From: SZUA-368 sp028533045 | GTDB taxonomy: Bacteria > Spirochaetota > Spirochaetia > DSM-2461 | DNA length: 64,000 nucleotides | Assembly: GCA_050031985.1 (NCBI GenBank) | Contig: JBNAIG010000019.1 | Location: forward strand, 124,001-188,000 | Direction: 5' to 3' | Shown: one piece after another, positions 16,421 through 26,298 of the stretch | How the letters are laid out: each line of letters opens with the position of its first letter | Numbering within the stretch: the stretch's first letter is position 1 | Translations under genes and position numbers: made by a program | Notes under the pieces: generated by a model | Seen by the model: only the letters and a program-made list of their open reading frames with translations | Databases searched by the model: none | What the model was told of the DNA's origin: nothing

Positions 16421-18517
16421 ATGAACGAAAACAGTGGCCTTACGTTCTTCGGTAAAATGAAAATTTCAACGAAAATCATATTGAGCAGTATTTTCTTTTT
16501 GGTTCCCATGGGAATCATGCTCATTATCAGCTTGAACAGCATTCAGTATGACATTCGCTTTTCCACCTTGGAAGTCCACGGAAATGAGTATCAGGCTCCC
16601 CTGGAATCGCTTCTTCAATATACCCAGGATTATTGGTATTACGACAGGGAGGAGGCTAACAACAAAGCTGTCCTCAGTTCCATCCATGATGTGGTTATGG
16701 AGTCCTTTGACAAGCTTCAAGGAGTGCAGGATTCCATAGGGGAAGATCTTCAGTTTACCGATGAAGGACTAAAGCTCAGGAGCCGGGAGCACCTGGTGCC
16801 CTCCTTGATGAAGAGCCGCTGGGAAGATATACGAAAGAATGACAGCGAGGAGGAGTACCTCGCTTTGGTCGCCGATATAAGGGAGATGATTACCCATTCC
16901 GGGGATACGTCCAATCTTATTCTCGATCCCGATTTGGATAGCTATTACCTCATGGACCTTTCTCTTCTTGTCCTTCCCCAGACTCAGGATAGGTTAGGGG
17001 AAATCCTTCTGTACGGGGCGCGAGTGCTGGACAATCGGGAAAAGGAGGATTCTCCCGGGGTACTTTCTCAGGAGGAGAAGCTTAACTTCTACGTTTACGC
17101 CAAGCTGTTGGAGGAATCCGATTATGAACGAATCAAGGGTTCCACAAAAACGGCGATTAATGAGGACCCCAACTTTTACGGGATTTACGAACCCTTGCAG
17201 AAGGATATTCCCTCTTCCTACAAGAGCTACGAAATCCCTACTCTCAAGCTTATCGATATGCTTTACGAGTTGGGTACGGAAGATTATGTGAGTATAAGCA
17301 GGCAGGAATTCATTTCCGCCGCTATGGAAGCGAGAAGCCAGAGTTTTTCCTATTGGTACGATGTGGTGGATACGATGGACGGGCTTTTGGAAATCAGAAT
17401 CGGTTCCTATAGACAGCAGTTCATGAAGTATCTTGTTTCCGCCATAATTACCCTTGTTTGTGCCTGGGTGATCTTCATCGTCATCAGAAAGAACATACTT
17501 ACATCCATATCTTCCTTGTTGGCCGCCTTTGACAAGGCTACGGGGAATGACCTGAGTACGAGAATCGACATTACCTCCTCCGATGAGATAGGCGAGTGTT
17601 CCAACGGTTTTAACGATCTTCTTAAAAAGTTTTCCGACCTGATGACTAAGCTTCAGAGTATGACCTCCGTACTTACCGAATCGGTACAGAATCTGAATGT
17701 TACCTCCCAGGAGGTCTTTGCCACGTCCAATGATCAGGCGGCTGCAGTTAAGGAAATCGTCACCACCATGGAAGATTCGGACAGTTTAAGTAAGAGCATT
17801 GCCACAAGTATTTCCGATATTTCCCAGCTTGCCACCGGTACGACCGAAGCGGTAAGAAACGGTTTTGAGATTATCAAAACGACCCTGGATAAGATGAATG
17901 AGATAAAGGAGTCCAACGGGGAGACCATTGCGGGAATCAAGTTCCTGTCGGAAAAGATCGAAAGCATCTGGGAGATTGTTAACCTGATTAACGGTATTGC
18001 GGACCAAACGAAAATCATCGCCTTTAATGCGGAGCTTGAAGCCTCCTCAGCCGGGGAAGCGGGCAAAAGCTTCCAGTTGGTAGCCACGGAGATCCGCCGT
18101 CTGGCAGACGGTACGGTTTCCTCCACTTCGGAAATCAAAAACCGGATCAACGAGATTCAGCACTCCTCGGACACTTTGATTGTTTCTTCTGAAGAGGGAA
18201 CAAAGAAGATTTCCGAAGGTAACGAGCTGACTGGGCAGATGAACAGGGTTTTCGAAGGGATTCTCAGTTCCACCGAAAAGACAGCCCAGTCCACCGACCA
18301 GATTTCGGTCTCCATAAATCAGCAAGTTTCATCGTTTGAACAGATTCTTATTACTCTCAAACAGATTTCCGAAGGTATCGATAACTTCGTTGTGGCTACC
18401 AAGGCCAGTGCCACCAGTGCGGAGACCCTGAAGGATATGGCGGAAGATCTGGATAACAGGATTGAGATGTTCCATGTCCAGAAAGATGATGACGAGCCGA
18501 TGCTTCTCGAGGATTAA
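16421..18517 (+). CDS. Transmembrane methyl-accepting chemotaxis protein
   Basis: 698 residues. TM1 is about residues 12-35; a large periplasmic sensor region (about 36-335), mostly helical with no recognised ligand-domain motif, is followed by TM2 (about 342-364), HAMP (about 365-420) and the cytoplasmic coiled coil. The hairpin tip reads IADQTKIIAFNAELEAS, not the canonical IAxQTNLLALNAAIEA. Almost the same tip occurs in the Amt-MCP directly downstream and in the MCP of the minus-strand che operon, implying a shared CheA/CheW partner. The ribosome binding site CAGGAGAG precedes the ATG. The Amt-MCP gene follows after 24 bp, so the two are probably co-transcribed. Confidence 0.9.
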   Translation: MNENSGLTFFGKMKISTKIILSSIFFLVPMGIMLIISLNSIQYDIRFSTLEVHGNEYQAPLESLLQYTQDYWYYDREEANNKAVLSSIHDVVMESFDKLQGVQDSIGEDLQFTDEGLKLRSREHLVPSLMKSRWEDIRKNDSEEEYLALVADIREMITHSGDTSNLILDPDLDSYYLMDLSLLVLPQTQDRLGEILLYGARVLDNREKEDSPGVLSQEEKLNFYVYAKLLEESDYERIKGSTKTAINEDPNFYGIYEPLQKDIPSSYKSYEIPTLKLIDMLYELGTEDYVSISRQEFISAAMEARSQSFSYWYDVVDTMDGLLEIRIGSYRQQFMKYLVSAIITLVCAWVIFIVIRKNILTSISSLLAAFDKATGNDLSTRIDITSSDEIGECSNGFNDLLKKFSDLMTKLQSMTSVLTESVQNLNVTSQEVFATSNDQAAAVKEIVTTMEDSDSLSKSIATSISDISQLATGTTEAVRNGFEIIKTTLDKMNEIKESNGETIAGIKFLSEKIESIWEIVNLINGIADQTKIIAFNAELEASSAGEAGKSFQLVATEIRRLADGTVSSTSEIKNRINEIQHSSDTLIVSSEEGTKKISEGNELTGQMNRVFEGILSSTEKTAQSTDQISVSINQQVSSFEQILITLKQISEGIDNFVVATKASATSAETLKDMAEDLDNRIEMFHVQKDDDEPMLLED

Positions 18518-18541
18518 GCGCTTAAAAGGGAGAGTAAACCA

Positions 18542-20791
18542 ATGAGACAATTGCTATCGAGGCTTAAATGGATTATTCTCCTGGCCGGTTTGACCGTAAG
18601 TCTTTCCGCCCAGGATAACTATGTGACAAGCGGAGACTTTGCCGCGATGAGGAGCTCCATTGACTATCTTTGGATTGTTGTGGCCGCATCGCTGGTTTTT
18701 CTTATGCAGGCCGGATTCATGGCGGTGGAAGCGGGACTTTCCCGGGCGAAGAACTCCATAAATGTGGCTATTAAAAATGTGGCCGACTTTATTATTGCCG
18801 CCGCCGGTTTTTGGATTGTCGGCTTTGGCTTGATGTTCGGCGACAGTTTGGGGGGATTGTTCGGAACCACCGGCTTCTTTGTGGAAATGGACGATACCTG
18901 GACGGCGGTCTTTTTCCTGTTCCAAGTAGTCTTTGTGGGGACTTCTGCGACAATTGACTCCGGTTCCGTGGCGGAACGGACCAAGTTCGCCTCCTACCTG
19001 ATTATGAGTTTGATTACATCCGTTCTCATATATCCCGTTTTCGGGCACTGGGCCTGGGGGAGCTTCTGGCAGGGGACCTCTTTCGGCTGGCTGGAAGGGA
19101 AGGGGTTCATCGATTTTGCCGGTTCCACCGTGGTTCACTCGGTGGGGGCCTGGGTCGGCCTTGCCGGAGCGATTATCATCGGTCCCCGAATCGGGAAGTT
19201 CGATAAGGACGGGAAGGCCAAAAAAATCCCCGGTCATAATCTTCCTTTGGCGTTTCTTGGGGTGTTCATTCTGTTTTTTGGCTGGTTCGGTTTTAACGGG
19301 GGAAGTACCCTGGCTGCCAACGATCAGGTCCCGGGTATTATTGTTAATACGGTTATGGCCGCCAGCTTCGGCGGGCTCTCTGCGGGTATCCTCAGTTGGG
19401 TTCTTTCTCCCAACCGCCTTCCCGAGCCGGAGATGATCGGAAACGGGATTTTAGGCGGCCTGGTCGCCATTACAGCGGGATGCGCCAGCTTTGGGATTCA
19501 GGCATCCGTCGTAGTCGGTATTGCCGCCGGTTTTCTGATTTACTTTGGCATCTGGTTCCTGGAGAATGTCCTTAAAATTGACGATGTGGTAAGCGCCATC
19601 CCGGTTCACGGGTTCTGCGGGGCCTGGGGTACTTTTGCGGTAGGGCTTTTTATCAAGCAGGAGTATCTTGATGCGGCCCATATGACCCGCCTGGATCAAA
19701 TCGGCATTCAGAGCTTGGGAGTTATCTCCGCTTTTATCTGGTCCTTCGGCCTGGCTTTTCTCTGTTTGAAAATGATTAACGGCGTCCTGGGGCTCCGGGT
19801 GAGCCGGGAACACGAAGAGATGGGGCTGAATGTGGCCGAGCACGGTTCCAGTTCCTCCCTTCTTGAGCTGATTAAAACCACCCGAGAGGTAATAGAAAAA
19901 AAAGAGTACGGCAAGGAGATCTCGATTAGCAATATCGAACACGGGACCGAAGCGGGAGTCCTTGCCGAAAGCTTTAACGAAATGATGAAGGGGCTGCGGG
20001 ATGACTTTAATGCTAAAGAGGAGCATCTGAACGCCCAGAAAGCCCATATTGAGAAGGCCCGGGCCCAGGAAACCATGCTCCGTTTGAATGTGGACGAGGG
20101 GATAAGGAATATCCTCCAGGTTATGGCCAAGGCCAACGAGCTTTCCCGCAGTGTGGAGAGCGAATCCATGTCGGTGGCCAAATTCGCCCATGAGACGAAG
20201 GATAATGTTGCCGTATCGGTCCAGAGTATCCAGGAAGTCCTGAACAACATGGAAGAGATTCGGACGACCAACACCCGTACCATAGACAGCATGAAGGAGT
20301 TGAATAATCAGATCGCCAACATCTGGGAAATAGTGAAAATCATCTCCAAAGTGGCCGATCAAACCAAGATTCTCGCGTTCAATGCAGAGTTGGAAGCGAA
20401 TGCCGCCGGTGACGCGGGGAAGAACTTTACCATCGTGGCGAAGGAGATCCGGCGTCTGGCGGACAGCACCCTCGGTTCCTCCAAAGATATACGAATCAAG
20501 ATTACCCAGATTCAGAAATCCTCCGAAGCGCTCATCGGCTCTGCCAACAATACCTTTGGGGTCATTGAGCAGGGAAATACCCTCTCTTCGGAGATGAATA
20601 ACCGCATTCTAAAGATTGAGGGAACCTCTACTGCTTCGGCTTCTTCCGCCGATGTGATTGCCGATTTTATCAATCAGCAGGTGGAGAGCTACAATACGAT
20701 CTACCGCACTCTTAAGGACATCAGTTCCCAGATTGATCAAAGTGAGATAGGGGATGTCGATTATGATGATCCCGCTCTTCTTGAAGTCTGA
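18542..20791 (+). CDS. Ammonium transporter-chemoreceptor fusion (Amt-MCP)
   Basis: 749 residues. A signal-like first helix ends at LSAQ. A complete Amt/MEP/Rh domain follows to about residue 430: D191 in DFAGST, pore twin histidines H199 (VVHS) and H356 (IPVHGFCGAWG), and GLNVAEHG at the end. Residues about 440-500 are a HAMP-like linker, and residues about 510-749 an MCP signalling coiled coil with tip ADQTKILAFNAELEANAAG. In related Amt-histidine kinase fusions the Amt part is an ammonium sensor; here it should modulate CheA. The tip class matches the MCP upstream and the MCP of the facing che operon, whose last gene ends 2 bp away. Whether it still conducts ammonium is unknown; the pore residues seen are intact. 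Confidence 0.92.
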   Translation: MRQLLSRLKWIILLAGLTVSLSAQDNYVTSGDFAAMRSSIDYLWIVVAASLVFLMQAGFMAVEAGLSRAKNSINVAIKNVADFIIAAAGFWIVGFGLMFGDSLGGLFGTTGFFVEMDDTWTAVFFLFQVVFVGTSATIDSGSVAERTKFASYLIMSLITSVLIYPVFGHWAWGSFWQGTSFGWLEGKGFIDFAGSTVVHSVGAWVGLAGAIIIGPRIGKFDKDGKAKKIPGHNLPLAFLGVFILFFGWFGFNGGSTLAANDQVPGIIVNTVMAASFGGLSAGILSWVLSPNRLPEPEMIGNGILGGLVAITAGCASFGIQASVVVGIAAGFLIYFGIWFLENVLKIDDVVSAIPVHGFCGAWGTFAVGLFIKQEYLDAAHMTRLDQIGIQSLGVISAFIWSFGLAFLCLKMINGVLGLRVSREHEEMGLNVAEHGSSSSLLELIKTTREVIEKKEYGKEISISNIEHGTEAGVLAESFNEMMKGLRDDFNAKEEHLNAQKAHIEKARAQETMLRLNVDEGIRNILQVMAKANELSRSVESESMSVAKFAHETKDNVAVSVQSIQEVLNNMEEIRTTNTRTIDSMKELNNQIANIWEIVKIISKVADQTKILAFNAELEANAAGDAGKNFTIVAKEIRRLADSTLGSSKDIRIKITQIQKSSEALIGSANNTFGVIEQGNTLSSEMNNRILKIEGTSTASASSADVIADFINQQVESYNTIYRTLKDISSQIDQSEIGDVDYDDPALLEV

Positions 20792-20793
20792 TC

Positions 20794-22545
20794 TTACTTG
20801 AAATCCAGGGTGACAGCCCCGTCCCAGGAACCTTCCGGAGCTTTTTCCCGGAAGGTTTCGCAGCGCTCGATAAATTGTTTGGTGGGAAAGTCATCGGCAA
20901 TGAGTTTCAGGGCATGGTTCAGATATTTCAGAGCAATTCTCCAGTTCCCGATGATATACATGCGAATCCCTTTCTCATAGGAATCCCGCCAGTCTTCGGA
21001 AAATCTTTCCCCCTCAATTTCCAGGGAGTAGATTCGGGTGGATTCGCTCTTTCCTTTTACCCTGGCAATGTCCACAAGCCGGGAATAGTGCTCCCGATCC
21101 AGCTGGTTTCTCACTTCCTCGGAGATGAGAATGGGAACCCGGTAATGCTTTGTTAAGCTTTCGAGGCGGGCGGCCAGGTTTACCGTATCTCCAATGGCGG
21201 TGTAGTCAAATTTCTCCGAACAGCCTATGTTCCCGATGATGGCTTTTCCCCTGTTTAATCCCACCCCAATGGAGAATCCTCCCTCGGGAAGTTTTAAATA
21301 GGAGGTATCCGTGTTGGGATATTCCTCTATCATCATTTTGGCTGCCCGGGCCGCTCGGGCCGCATTGTCCGGATAGCTGACTGGGGCCCCGAATATGGCA
21401 TAGATCGCATCGCCGATAAATTTGTCGATGGCCCCTCCCTGCCACTGGATAATCTCTACCATATTGCTAAAGTGGGAATTGAGAAAATTGACCACGTTGT
21501 CCGGTGAGTTCTCTTTCATTATTTGTTCGAAATTTCGAATGTGGCAGAAGAGGACGACAATGGTTCTGTTCTCTCCTGTCATGAGATCCTCGTCGGAATC
21601 TTTTATAATCAGATCGTCTATAATCTCCGGAGGGAGGAATTTGGTGAAGGCGCTATAGATGGTTTCCGTTTCGCCTTTCTTTTTCTGAAAGCGGTTGTAG
21701 AGAGCTATCATCCTTACGATATGGGCGGTGAGTTTTAGTCGGCTTTGGGAGGTGATCTTGGCCCCTTTTCTTCCCTCTTTACCGGATATTACGACTCCCC
21801 TTTGGCGTACTTCGGGAATCTTCAGACCATCATAATAGGAGAGGGTTTTTTCAAAGTCCTTGTTTTCCTCTTTGTTTAGGGCCAGGTTACGGCATTGGGT
21901 AAAGAGTTTCTTCTCTTCGCCCTGATCCATTGGCTTGGCGTAAAAATGTTCTTCCGGTCCCAGGGGTGTTTCAAAGCGAATATAGGCGAAGTCCGAGTGA
22001 AGTACGGACATGGTTTGCTGTAAAAGTGTTTGGTAAAAATGTTTTTGGCTGCTAACGTCCACCGCTCCCAACTCACGGGCGCAGTAAGCTTCATGGATAT
22101 TGATGAGCAGGGAGGCCTTGGAGCCCGCTTTCATCTGATTTTGCGAGGAGGGCCAATCGGGGTTTTCCGATGTCTTTAGAAAACGGTTAGTTTTATGTGT
22201 CCTGCTTTGGTGCAGGATTTTCGCCAGGGCGATTTTGGTCTCCTGCCGGGAGATATCTTCCCTCCCCAGACTCATTTTAACGGGGAACAGAGGGGCTTGT
22301 TCGTGGTCACCCATAAATACCAGGGGAACTTCTCTTAATTCGGGGAGGGAGCTAAGGAAGAAAATCAGAGAGGCGATGTCCGGGCAGAGGCTGTCTCCGA
22401 GCAAAATCAGGGAAGGGGATTTTTCATAGAGTTCCTTAAAGAAATCTTCCTGAGTGGAGGCCCACAGGGGATTGAACTGTTTAAGTTCATTAATTGTCAA
22501 AGCGGCCATTAATTGTGATGATTCCCCGTATAGTATGTCTCCCAT
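20794..22545 (-). CDS. Class III nucleotide cyclase, metal-site-defective partner
   Basis: 583 residues, the last gene of the che operon. Residues about 35-115 resemble a degenerate receiver domain and about 145-290 a GAF-like region. The cyclase domain is about 325-505. Adenine-site K375, second metal Asp D379 (IGDAIYAIFG) and transition-state N456 and R460 (GDTVNLAARLE) are present. The first metal Asp is replaced by His335 (LFCHIRNF, where family members have FSDIRSF). As a homodimer it should be weak or dead, but it can supply the N/R half-site to the neighbouring cyclase, which lacks exactly those residues. The start ATG at 22545 abuts the upstream gene's stop, favouring equimolar co-translation. 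Confidence 0.9.
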   Translation of the reverse strand: MGDILYGESSQLMAALTINELKQFNPLWASTQEDFFKELYEKSPSLILLGDSLCPDIASLIFFLSSLPELREVPLVFMGDHEQAPLFPVKMSLGREDISRQETKIALAKILHQSRTHKTNRFLKTSENPDWPSSQNQMKAGSKASLLINIHEAYCARELGAVDVSSQKHFYQTLLQQTMSVLHSDFAYIRFETPLGPEEHFYAKPMDQGEEKKLFTQCRNLALNKEENKDFEKTLSYYDGLKIPEVRQRGVVISGKEGRKGAKITSQSRLKLTAHIVRMIALYNRFQKKKGETETIYSAFTKFLPPEIIDDLIIKDSDEDLMTGENRTIVVLFCHIRNFEQIMKENSPDNVVNFLNSHFSNMVEIIQWQGGAIDKFIGDAIYAIFGAPVSYPDNAARAARAAKMMIEEYPNTDTSYLKLPEGGFSIGVGLNRGKAIIGNIGCSEKFDYTAIGDTVNLAARLESLTKHYRVPILISEEVRNQLDREHYSRLVDIARVKGKSESTRIYSLEIEGERFSEDWRDSYEKGIRMYIIGNWRIALKYLNHALKLIADDFPTKQFIERCETFREKAPEGSWDGAVTLDFK

Positions 22546-24120
22546 TCAGCTTTCCTTTGGAGTATAGAGCCCTTCCGGCCACTCTTCGTCCTTTCCCTTT
22601 TCCAGTACGGTGATGAGGGGGACTCTCTTTGAGACAGCCCGGGCCACATCGGCGGTAAAGAGAATGTTTTTTTTATAATGCTTGGTGATTCCTTCCAGCT
22701 CTTCTGCAATCCCTATTACGTCGCCAATGGCGGTAAAGGCTCTTTTTGCGTTAGAGCCTATGTTCCCGATAATGGCATCCCCCCGGTGTACGCCGATTCC
22801 TATGCGGTAGTGCTCTTCCGAGAGAATCAGGTTGCTGCAATCCACGTCGGCTACACAGTCTATCATCTCCCTGGCGGCCTGTACGGCACAGAGAACCGGA
22901 TCCTCCTCTCCTTCGGACAAGCCAAAGATGGCCACGATGGCGTCACCTATGAATTTATCTATGGTTCCCCCGTACTTTTTGATTTTGTCTACCATGGCCT
23001 CAAAGTGGCGGTTGAGGAACTCCACCACATCCTTGGGGCTGTTGTTCTCCGTTATGGTGGTGAATGAACGGATATCGGAAAAGAGCAGGGTTATCTCCTT
23101 CTTTTCTACCTTCCGGGCGCTTTGCTCCCGCTCCTGTTCTATGAGGTCGGGAATGATATGGGGCGGGACGAATTTGGAGAAGATATTGAAAATCTTCTCC
23201 TGCCTTATGGAGTTAAGCGTACTGTTGAGAGAGTAGTTAAGGGGATACTCCATTTGTCTGGCGTAGCTCCGAATTTCATCCAGGAGGGCTCCTTTGAAGT
23301 AGTTGTTATTCAAATGTCCCATATGGAGGCTTCCCACGGGACTGCCGTCGGAGTCGTTTAGGGGGAGGTAGTAGTAGGAGCTGATTTTTTGGCTTCTCCC
23401 GTTTATCCGATTAAAGGACTCTTCGTCGCCAAAAAGGGTTTCCCGGGGATTTTCCATATCCGCTCCCTGGAAGAGCCGGTAGAAATCGTTAAGGCAGAAG
23501 CCCAGAAAGTCCTCATAGTCTTCCCTGACTATCCCTTCGGAAGGATAGATATAGGAGTCTACACTGTGGTTGTGGTGGAGGAGAATCACGGCCAGGTGGG
23601 TTTGAGTGATTTCCTTTAGTTTTCCCAACAGGAGGCGGATTGTTTTGGAAAGGACCTCCGTTTCGTAGGGAATGGCCCCTATGTTGCTGCCCACTGTTAA
23701 TTTCTCCAGAGCGATTAAGAGCCTGTGATTCGTTTCCTGTTCGGAAAGATCTATGGTCAGGGGGGTGATGATTTTCCGTTTTTCCTCTTTCTTTTCGGTC
23801 CCCCTTTCTCCGGCAGAGCGGAAAAAGAGCTCGCTTGCGGGGTAAACCTCGTCTCCTCCCAGGGCCATGAACAGGTTCTGGAGTTGGGGCGACTCTTTTT
23901 TAAGGAGTCCGTAGACCGGCAGTTGGCGGGAATTGAAGTACTCCCGGATTCCGCTTAGAACGGCGATCCAGTCGCTCTCTTCCAAATCGAGCAAAAAAGC
24001 CCGGGGGATTTGAGACTCCCTTTCAAAGCTGAGCCGTTCCCGGGAGGGGAGGGGGAGAATCTTATGCTTTTCCCTCCACTTCGTTTCCAGAGTAAGGGAG
24101 GGGGACACCATGACAAACAT
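22546..24120 (-). CDS. Class III nucleotide cyclase, N/R-defective partner
   Basis: 524 residues with the same layout as its downstream paralogue: a degenerate receiver-like segment (about 38-95), a GAF-like region (about 130-300) and a cyclase domain (about 338-510). Both metal aspartates are present (D349 in LFSDIRSF, D393 in IGDAIVAIFG), as is K389. The transition-state Asn and Arg are lost: the usual VNLAARLE reads IGIAEELE, so Asn becomes Gly470 and Arg becomes Glu474. It can therefore provide metals and bind ATP phosphates but not complete a homodimeric site. It lies 3 bp after cheA and abuts the second cyclase gene. The K and T residues at the purine-selecting positions fit adenylate rather than guanylate cyclase. 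Confidence 0.9.
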   Translation of the reverse strand: MFVMVSPSLTLETKWREKHKILPLPSRERLSFERESQIPRAFLLDLEESDWIAVLSGIREYFNSRQLPVYGLLKKESPQLQNLFMALGGDEVYPASELFFRSAGERGTEKKEEKRKIITPLTIDLSEQETNHRLLIALEKLTVGSNIGAIPYETEVLSKTIRLLLGKLKEITQTHLAVILLHHNHSVDSYIYPSEGIVREDYEDFLGFCLNDFYRLFQGADMENPRETLFGDEESFNRINGRSQKISSYYYLPLNDSDGSPVGSLHMGHLNNNYFKGALLDEIRSYARQMEYPLNYSLNSTLNSIRQEKIFNIFSKFVPPHIIPDLIEQEREQSARKVEKKEITLLFSDIRSFTTITENNSPKDVVEFLNRHFEAMVDKIKKYGGTIDKFIGDAIVAIFGLSEGEEDPVLCAVQAAREMIDCVADVDCSNLILSEEHYRIGIGVHRGDAIIGNIGSNAKRAFTAIGDVIGIAEELEGITKHYKKNILFTADVARAVSKRVPLITVLEKGKDEEWPEGLYTPKES

Positions 24121-24123
24121 AAC

Positions 24124-26298
24124 TTATCCTATGAGATCCCGGACCTTGTCCAGAAGATTTCCCCGGTCAAAGTCTTTCTTGGATACCAGATCATTCCCCC
24201 CGATAGAGCGAACTTTCTCCATCAGTTCATCCTTGTTCTCCGAACTGACCACGATAATGGGGGTGTTCCTGTACTTTGTCTGGCGCCGGACATTTTCTAT
24301 GAGGGTCAGTCCGTCCATGCGGGGCATTCGCACATCGGTAAGAATGAGGTGGAAGTACTGCTCCTTAAGCTTTTCCAGGGCATCGATGCCGTCCACGGCT
24401 GTAGAAACGTTAAACTCTCCCATTTCCAGAATGGATTTTTCAATTTCCCGGGTGGAAAGGGAGTCGTCCACTACAAGGATCTGTTTGTAATGCTTATCTT
24501 CCGGAGTGAACCGTTCTTTGAATTCGATATTCCTGATTCCTTTGAAGCGGTTTATTAACTCCGGGATGAACAGGATGTTGATAATCTCGAAGTTTTCATC
24601 AAAGACGATTCCCTGGAGAACTTTGAGTTTGGAAAGTTTTCCCGGGAGGGGTTTGAAGATCATGGAGGAAAATTGAATTACCGTGTCCACCGATATGCCT
24701 ATGATATCCCCCATGGATTCCACCACTACTATGGAGAGTTTATCCGACTGGGGCGCCGCTTCCTCATCGAGTAAGGCGGAAAGAGGGTAGACCGGAATAA
24801 TCATATCTCGCAGGCGTATGACGTTCCGATTGTACATCATCATTACCTCATCCCTTTTGATGATGAGAATCTCCTTTACAAAGGCGGCGGGAATAAGGAA
24901 TTTTTTCTCCTGAACCGATACGAAGAAGCCGTCCACCGTGGCCAGGGAGAGGGGGAGGGACAGTTCAAAATCGGTTCCCTTGCCCGGTTCGCTCTTAACG
25001 GTGATTTTTCCCTTGGTTTTTTCCACATTGGTGCGGACAATATCCAGGCCCACCCCTCGTCCGGAGAGGCTTGTCACCTTTTGCGTTGTGGTAAAGCCCG
25101 ACTGGAAGAGATAGCTTGAGAGGGCTCCCCGGTCCATCTTTTGGATCTCCTCCTCCATCTCCGGGTAGAGGGAGATCGCTTTCTGGCGTATGGCGTCGTA
25201 ATCCAGTCCCTTGCCGTCATCGGAAATCTGTATGTTCACTCTCCCGCTCTCGGCGATACATCTTACGGTGAGGTTGCCCCGGGGGGGCTTGCCGGCGCTT
25301 TTTCTTACTTCCGGCGTTTCGAGTCCGTGGTCTATGGCGTTTCTGATCAGGTGGATGACCGGGTCGTTTATATGTTCCAGAATGGCCTTATCCAGCAGAA
25401 TGTTGGAGCCGATTATCTTGAATTCCACTTCCTTTCCTATGAGCAGGGAGATCTCTTCCACCATTTTCTTTAAGGGATCCATGACAATGTTAAGGGGAAG
25501 CATTTGGAGACTGAGGATATCTTCCTGAAGCTCAAAGCTCATATGTTCCAGCTGGACCATCTCGTCTATGTAGGTCTTCCGTATGTCCTGAGTCAGCTTG
25601 AGATCTTTGCTCAGGTTTTTAATTACCCCTTCCGTTTCGGCCTTTCCCGGGAGATTTCTCAGCCTTCTTAAACTGTCGCGCAGGCCCTCTTCAAGAAGGG
25701 CGAGATTTTCGTTTTCCCGTTTAAACTGGAACTGCTGGATAATGACCCCATTCAGCTTTTTGACTATATCATCGATTTTGCTGACTTTGATTCGGATGGT
25801 CTCATAATCTCCCAAGCCTCCCGTATCATCGCTCTCCTCCTCGGAAAAAGAGCCCGATGTCCGGTCCGCTGGGGATTTGAAGTCATCCTCCAGGTCTTCA
25901 ATAGAGTAATTCTGCCCCGATTCGGCCTTGCGGAAGAGTTCCCTGAGCTTTTTGATCTGAATGTCGTCCGTCCCGGAGACTTTTACTTTCTTGAGTCCTT
26001 CCTCCATATATCCCACGGCGGAAAGAACAAGTTGAAAAAGGCTGTTGCCCAAGGGAACCTTCTTTTCCCGGACGCCCTTAAAGAGGTTTTCCAATTCATG
26101 GCTGATGGATTCGATCTTTTTGTAATCCATCATTCGGGCGGCTCCCTTAAGGGTGTGGAGAAGCCGTAATAACTCGGCCAGGTTTTCCCTATCCTCCGGG
26201 GTTTTTCTCAGGGCAATGATGATGTCGCTCAGGGCGGTGAGGTTCTCTCTGGATTCGCTGACGTAATTGTCAATAAAAGACTTTTTATCGATGGCCAT
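24124..26298 (-). CDS. cheA: CheA-receiver hybrid histidine kinase (FrzE type)
   Basis: 724 residues. The N-terminal Hpt domain has phospho-accepting His48 (LLHTLKGAARM). The dimerisation region is about 165-270. The HATPase domain is about 270-450, with N-box HLIRNAIDHGLE, G1 DDGKGLD and G2 GRGVGLDIV. A CheW-like regulatory domain is about 455-590, and a C-terminal receiver about 600-724 with phospho-Asp in LILTDVRMPRMDG, VVSS and LVSKKD. The fused receiver and the lack of a clear CheY-binding P2 domain are as in FrzE of Myxococcus, typical of systems that do not simply drive flagellar switching. The start overlaps the cheR end by 14 nt. Two cyclase genes follow and are the likeliest output. 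Confidence 0.93.
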   Translation of the reverse strand: MAIDKKSFIDNYVSESRENLTALSDIIIALRKTPEDRENLAELLRLLHTLKGAARMMDYKKIESISHELENLFKGVREKKVPLGNSLFQLVLSAVGYMEEGLKKVKVSGTDDIQIKKLRELFRKAESGQNYSIEDLEDDFKSPADRTSGSFSEEESDDTGGLGDYETIRIKVSKIDDIVKKLNGVIIQQFQFKRENENLALLEEGLRDSLRRLRNLPGKAETEGVIKNLSKDLKLTQDIRKTYIDEMVQLEHMSFELQEDILSLQMLPLNIVMDPLKKMVEEISLLIGKEVEFKIIGSNILLDKAILEHINDPVIHLIRNAIDHGLETPEVRKSAGKPPRGNLTVRCIAESGRVNIQISDDGKGLDYDAIRQKAISLYPEMEEEIQKMDRGALSSYLFQSGFTTTQKVTSLSGRGVGLDIVRTNVEKTKGKITVKSEPGKGTDFELSLPLSLATVDGFFVSVQEKKFLIPAAFVKEILIIKRDEVMMMYNRNVIRLRDMIIPVYPLSALLDEEAAPQSDKLSIVVVESMGDIIGISVDTVIQFSSMIFKPLPGKLSKLKVLQGIVFDENFEIINILFIPELINRFKGIRNIEFKERFTPEDKHYKQILVVDDSLSTREIEKSILEMGEFNVSTAVDGIDALEKLKEQYFHLILTDVRMPRMDGLTLIENVRRQTKYRNTPIIVVSSENKDELMEKVRSIGGNDLVSKKDFDRGNLLDKVRDLIG

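Noticed and set aside
19451..20362. 303-codon minus-strand open frame inside the Amt-MCP gene
   Set aside because: Low-complexity His/Gly-rich translation; the forward frame encodes a clear fusion protein throughout.
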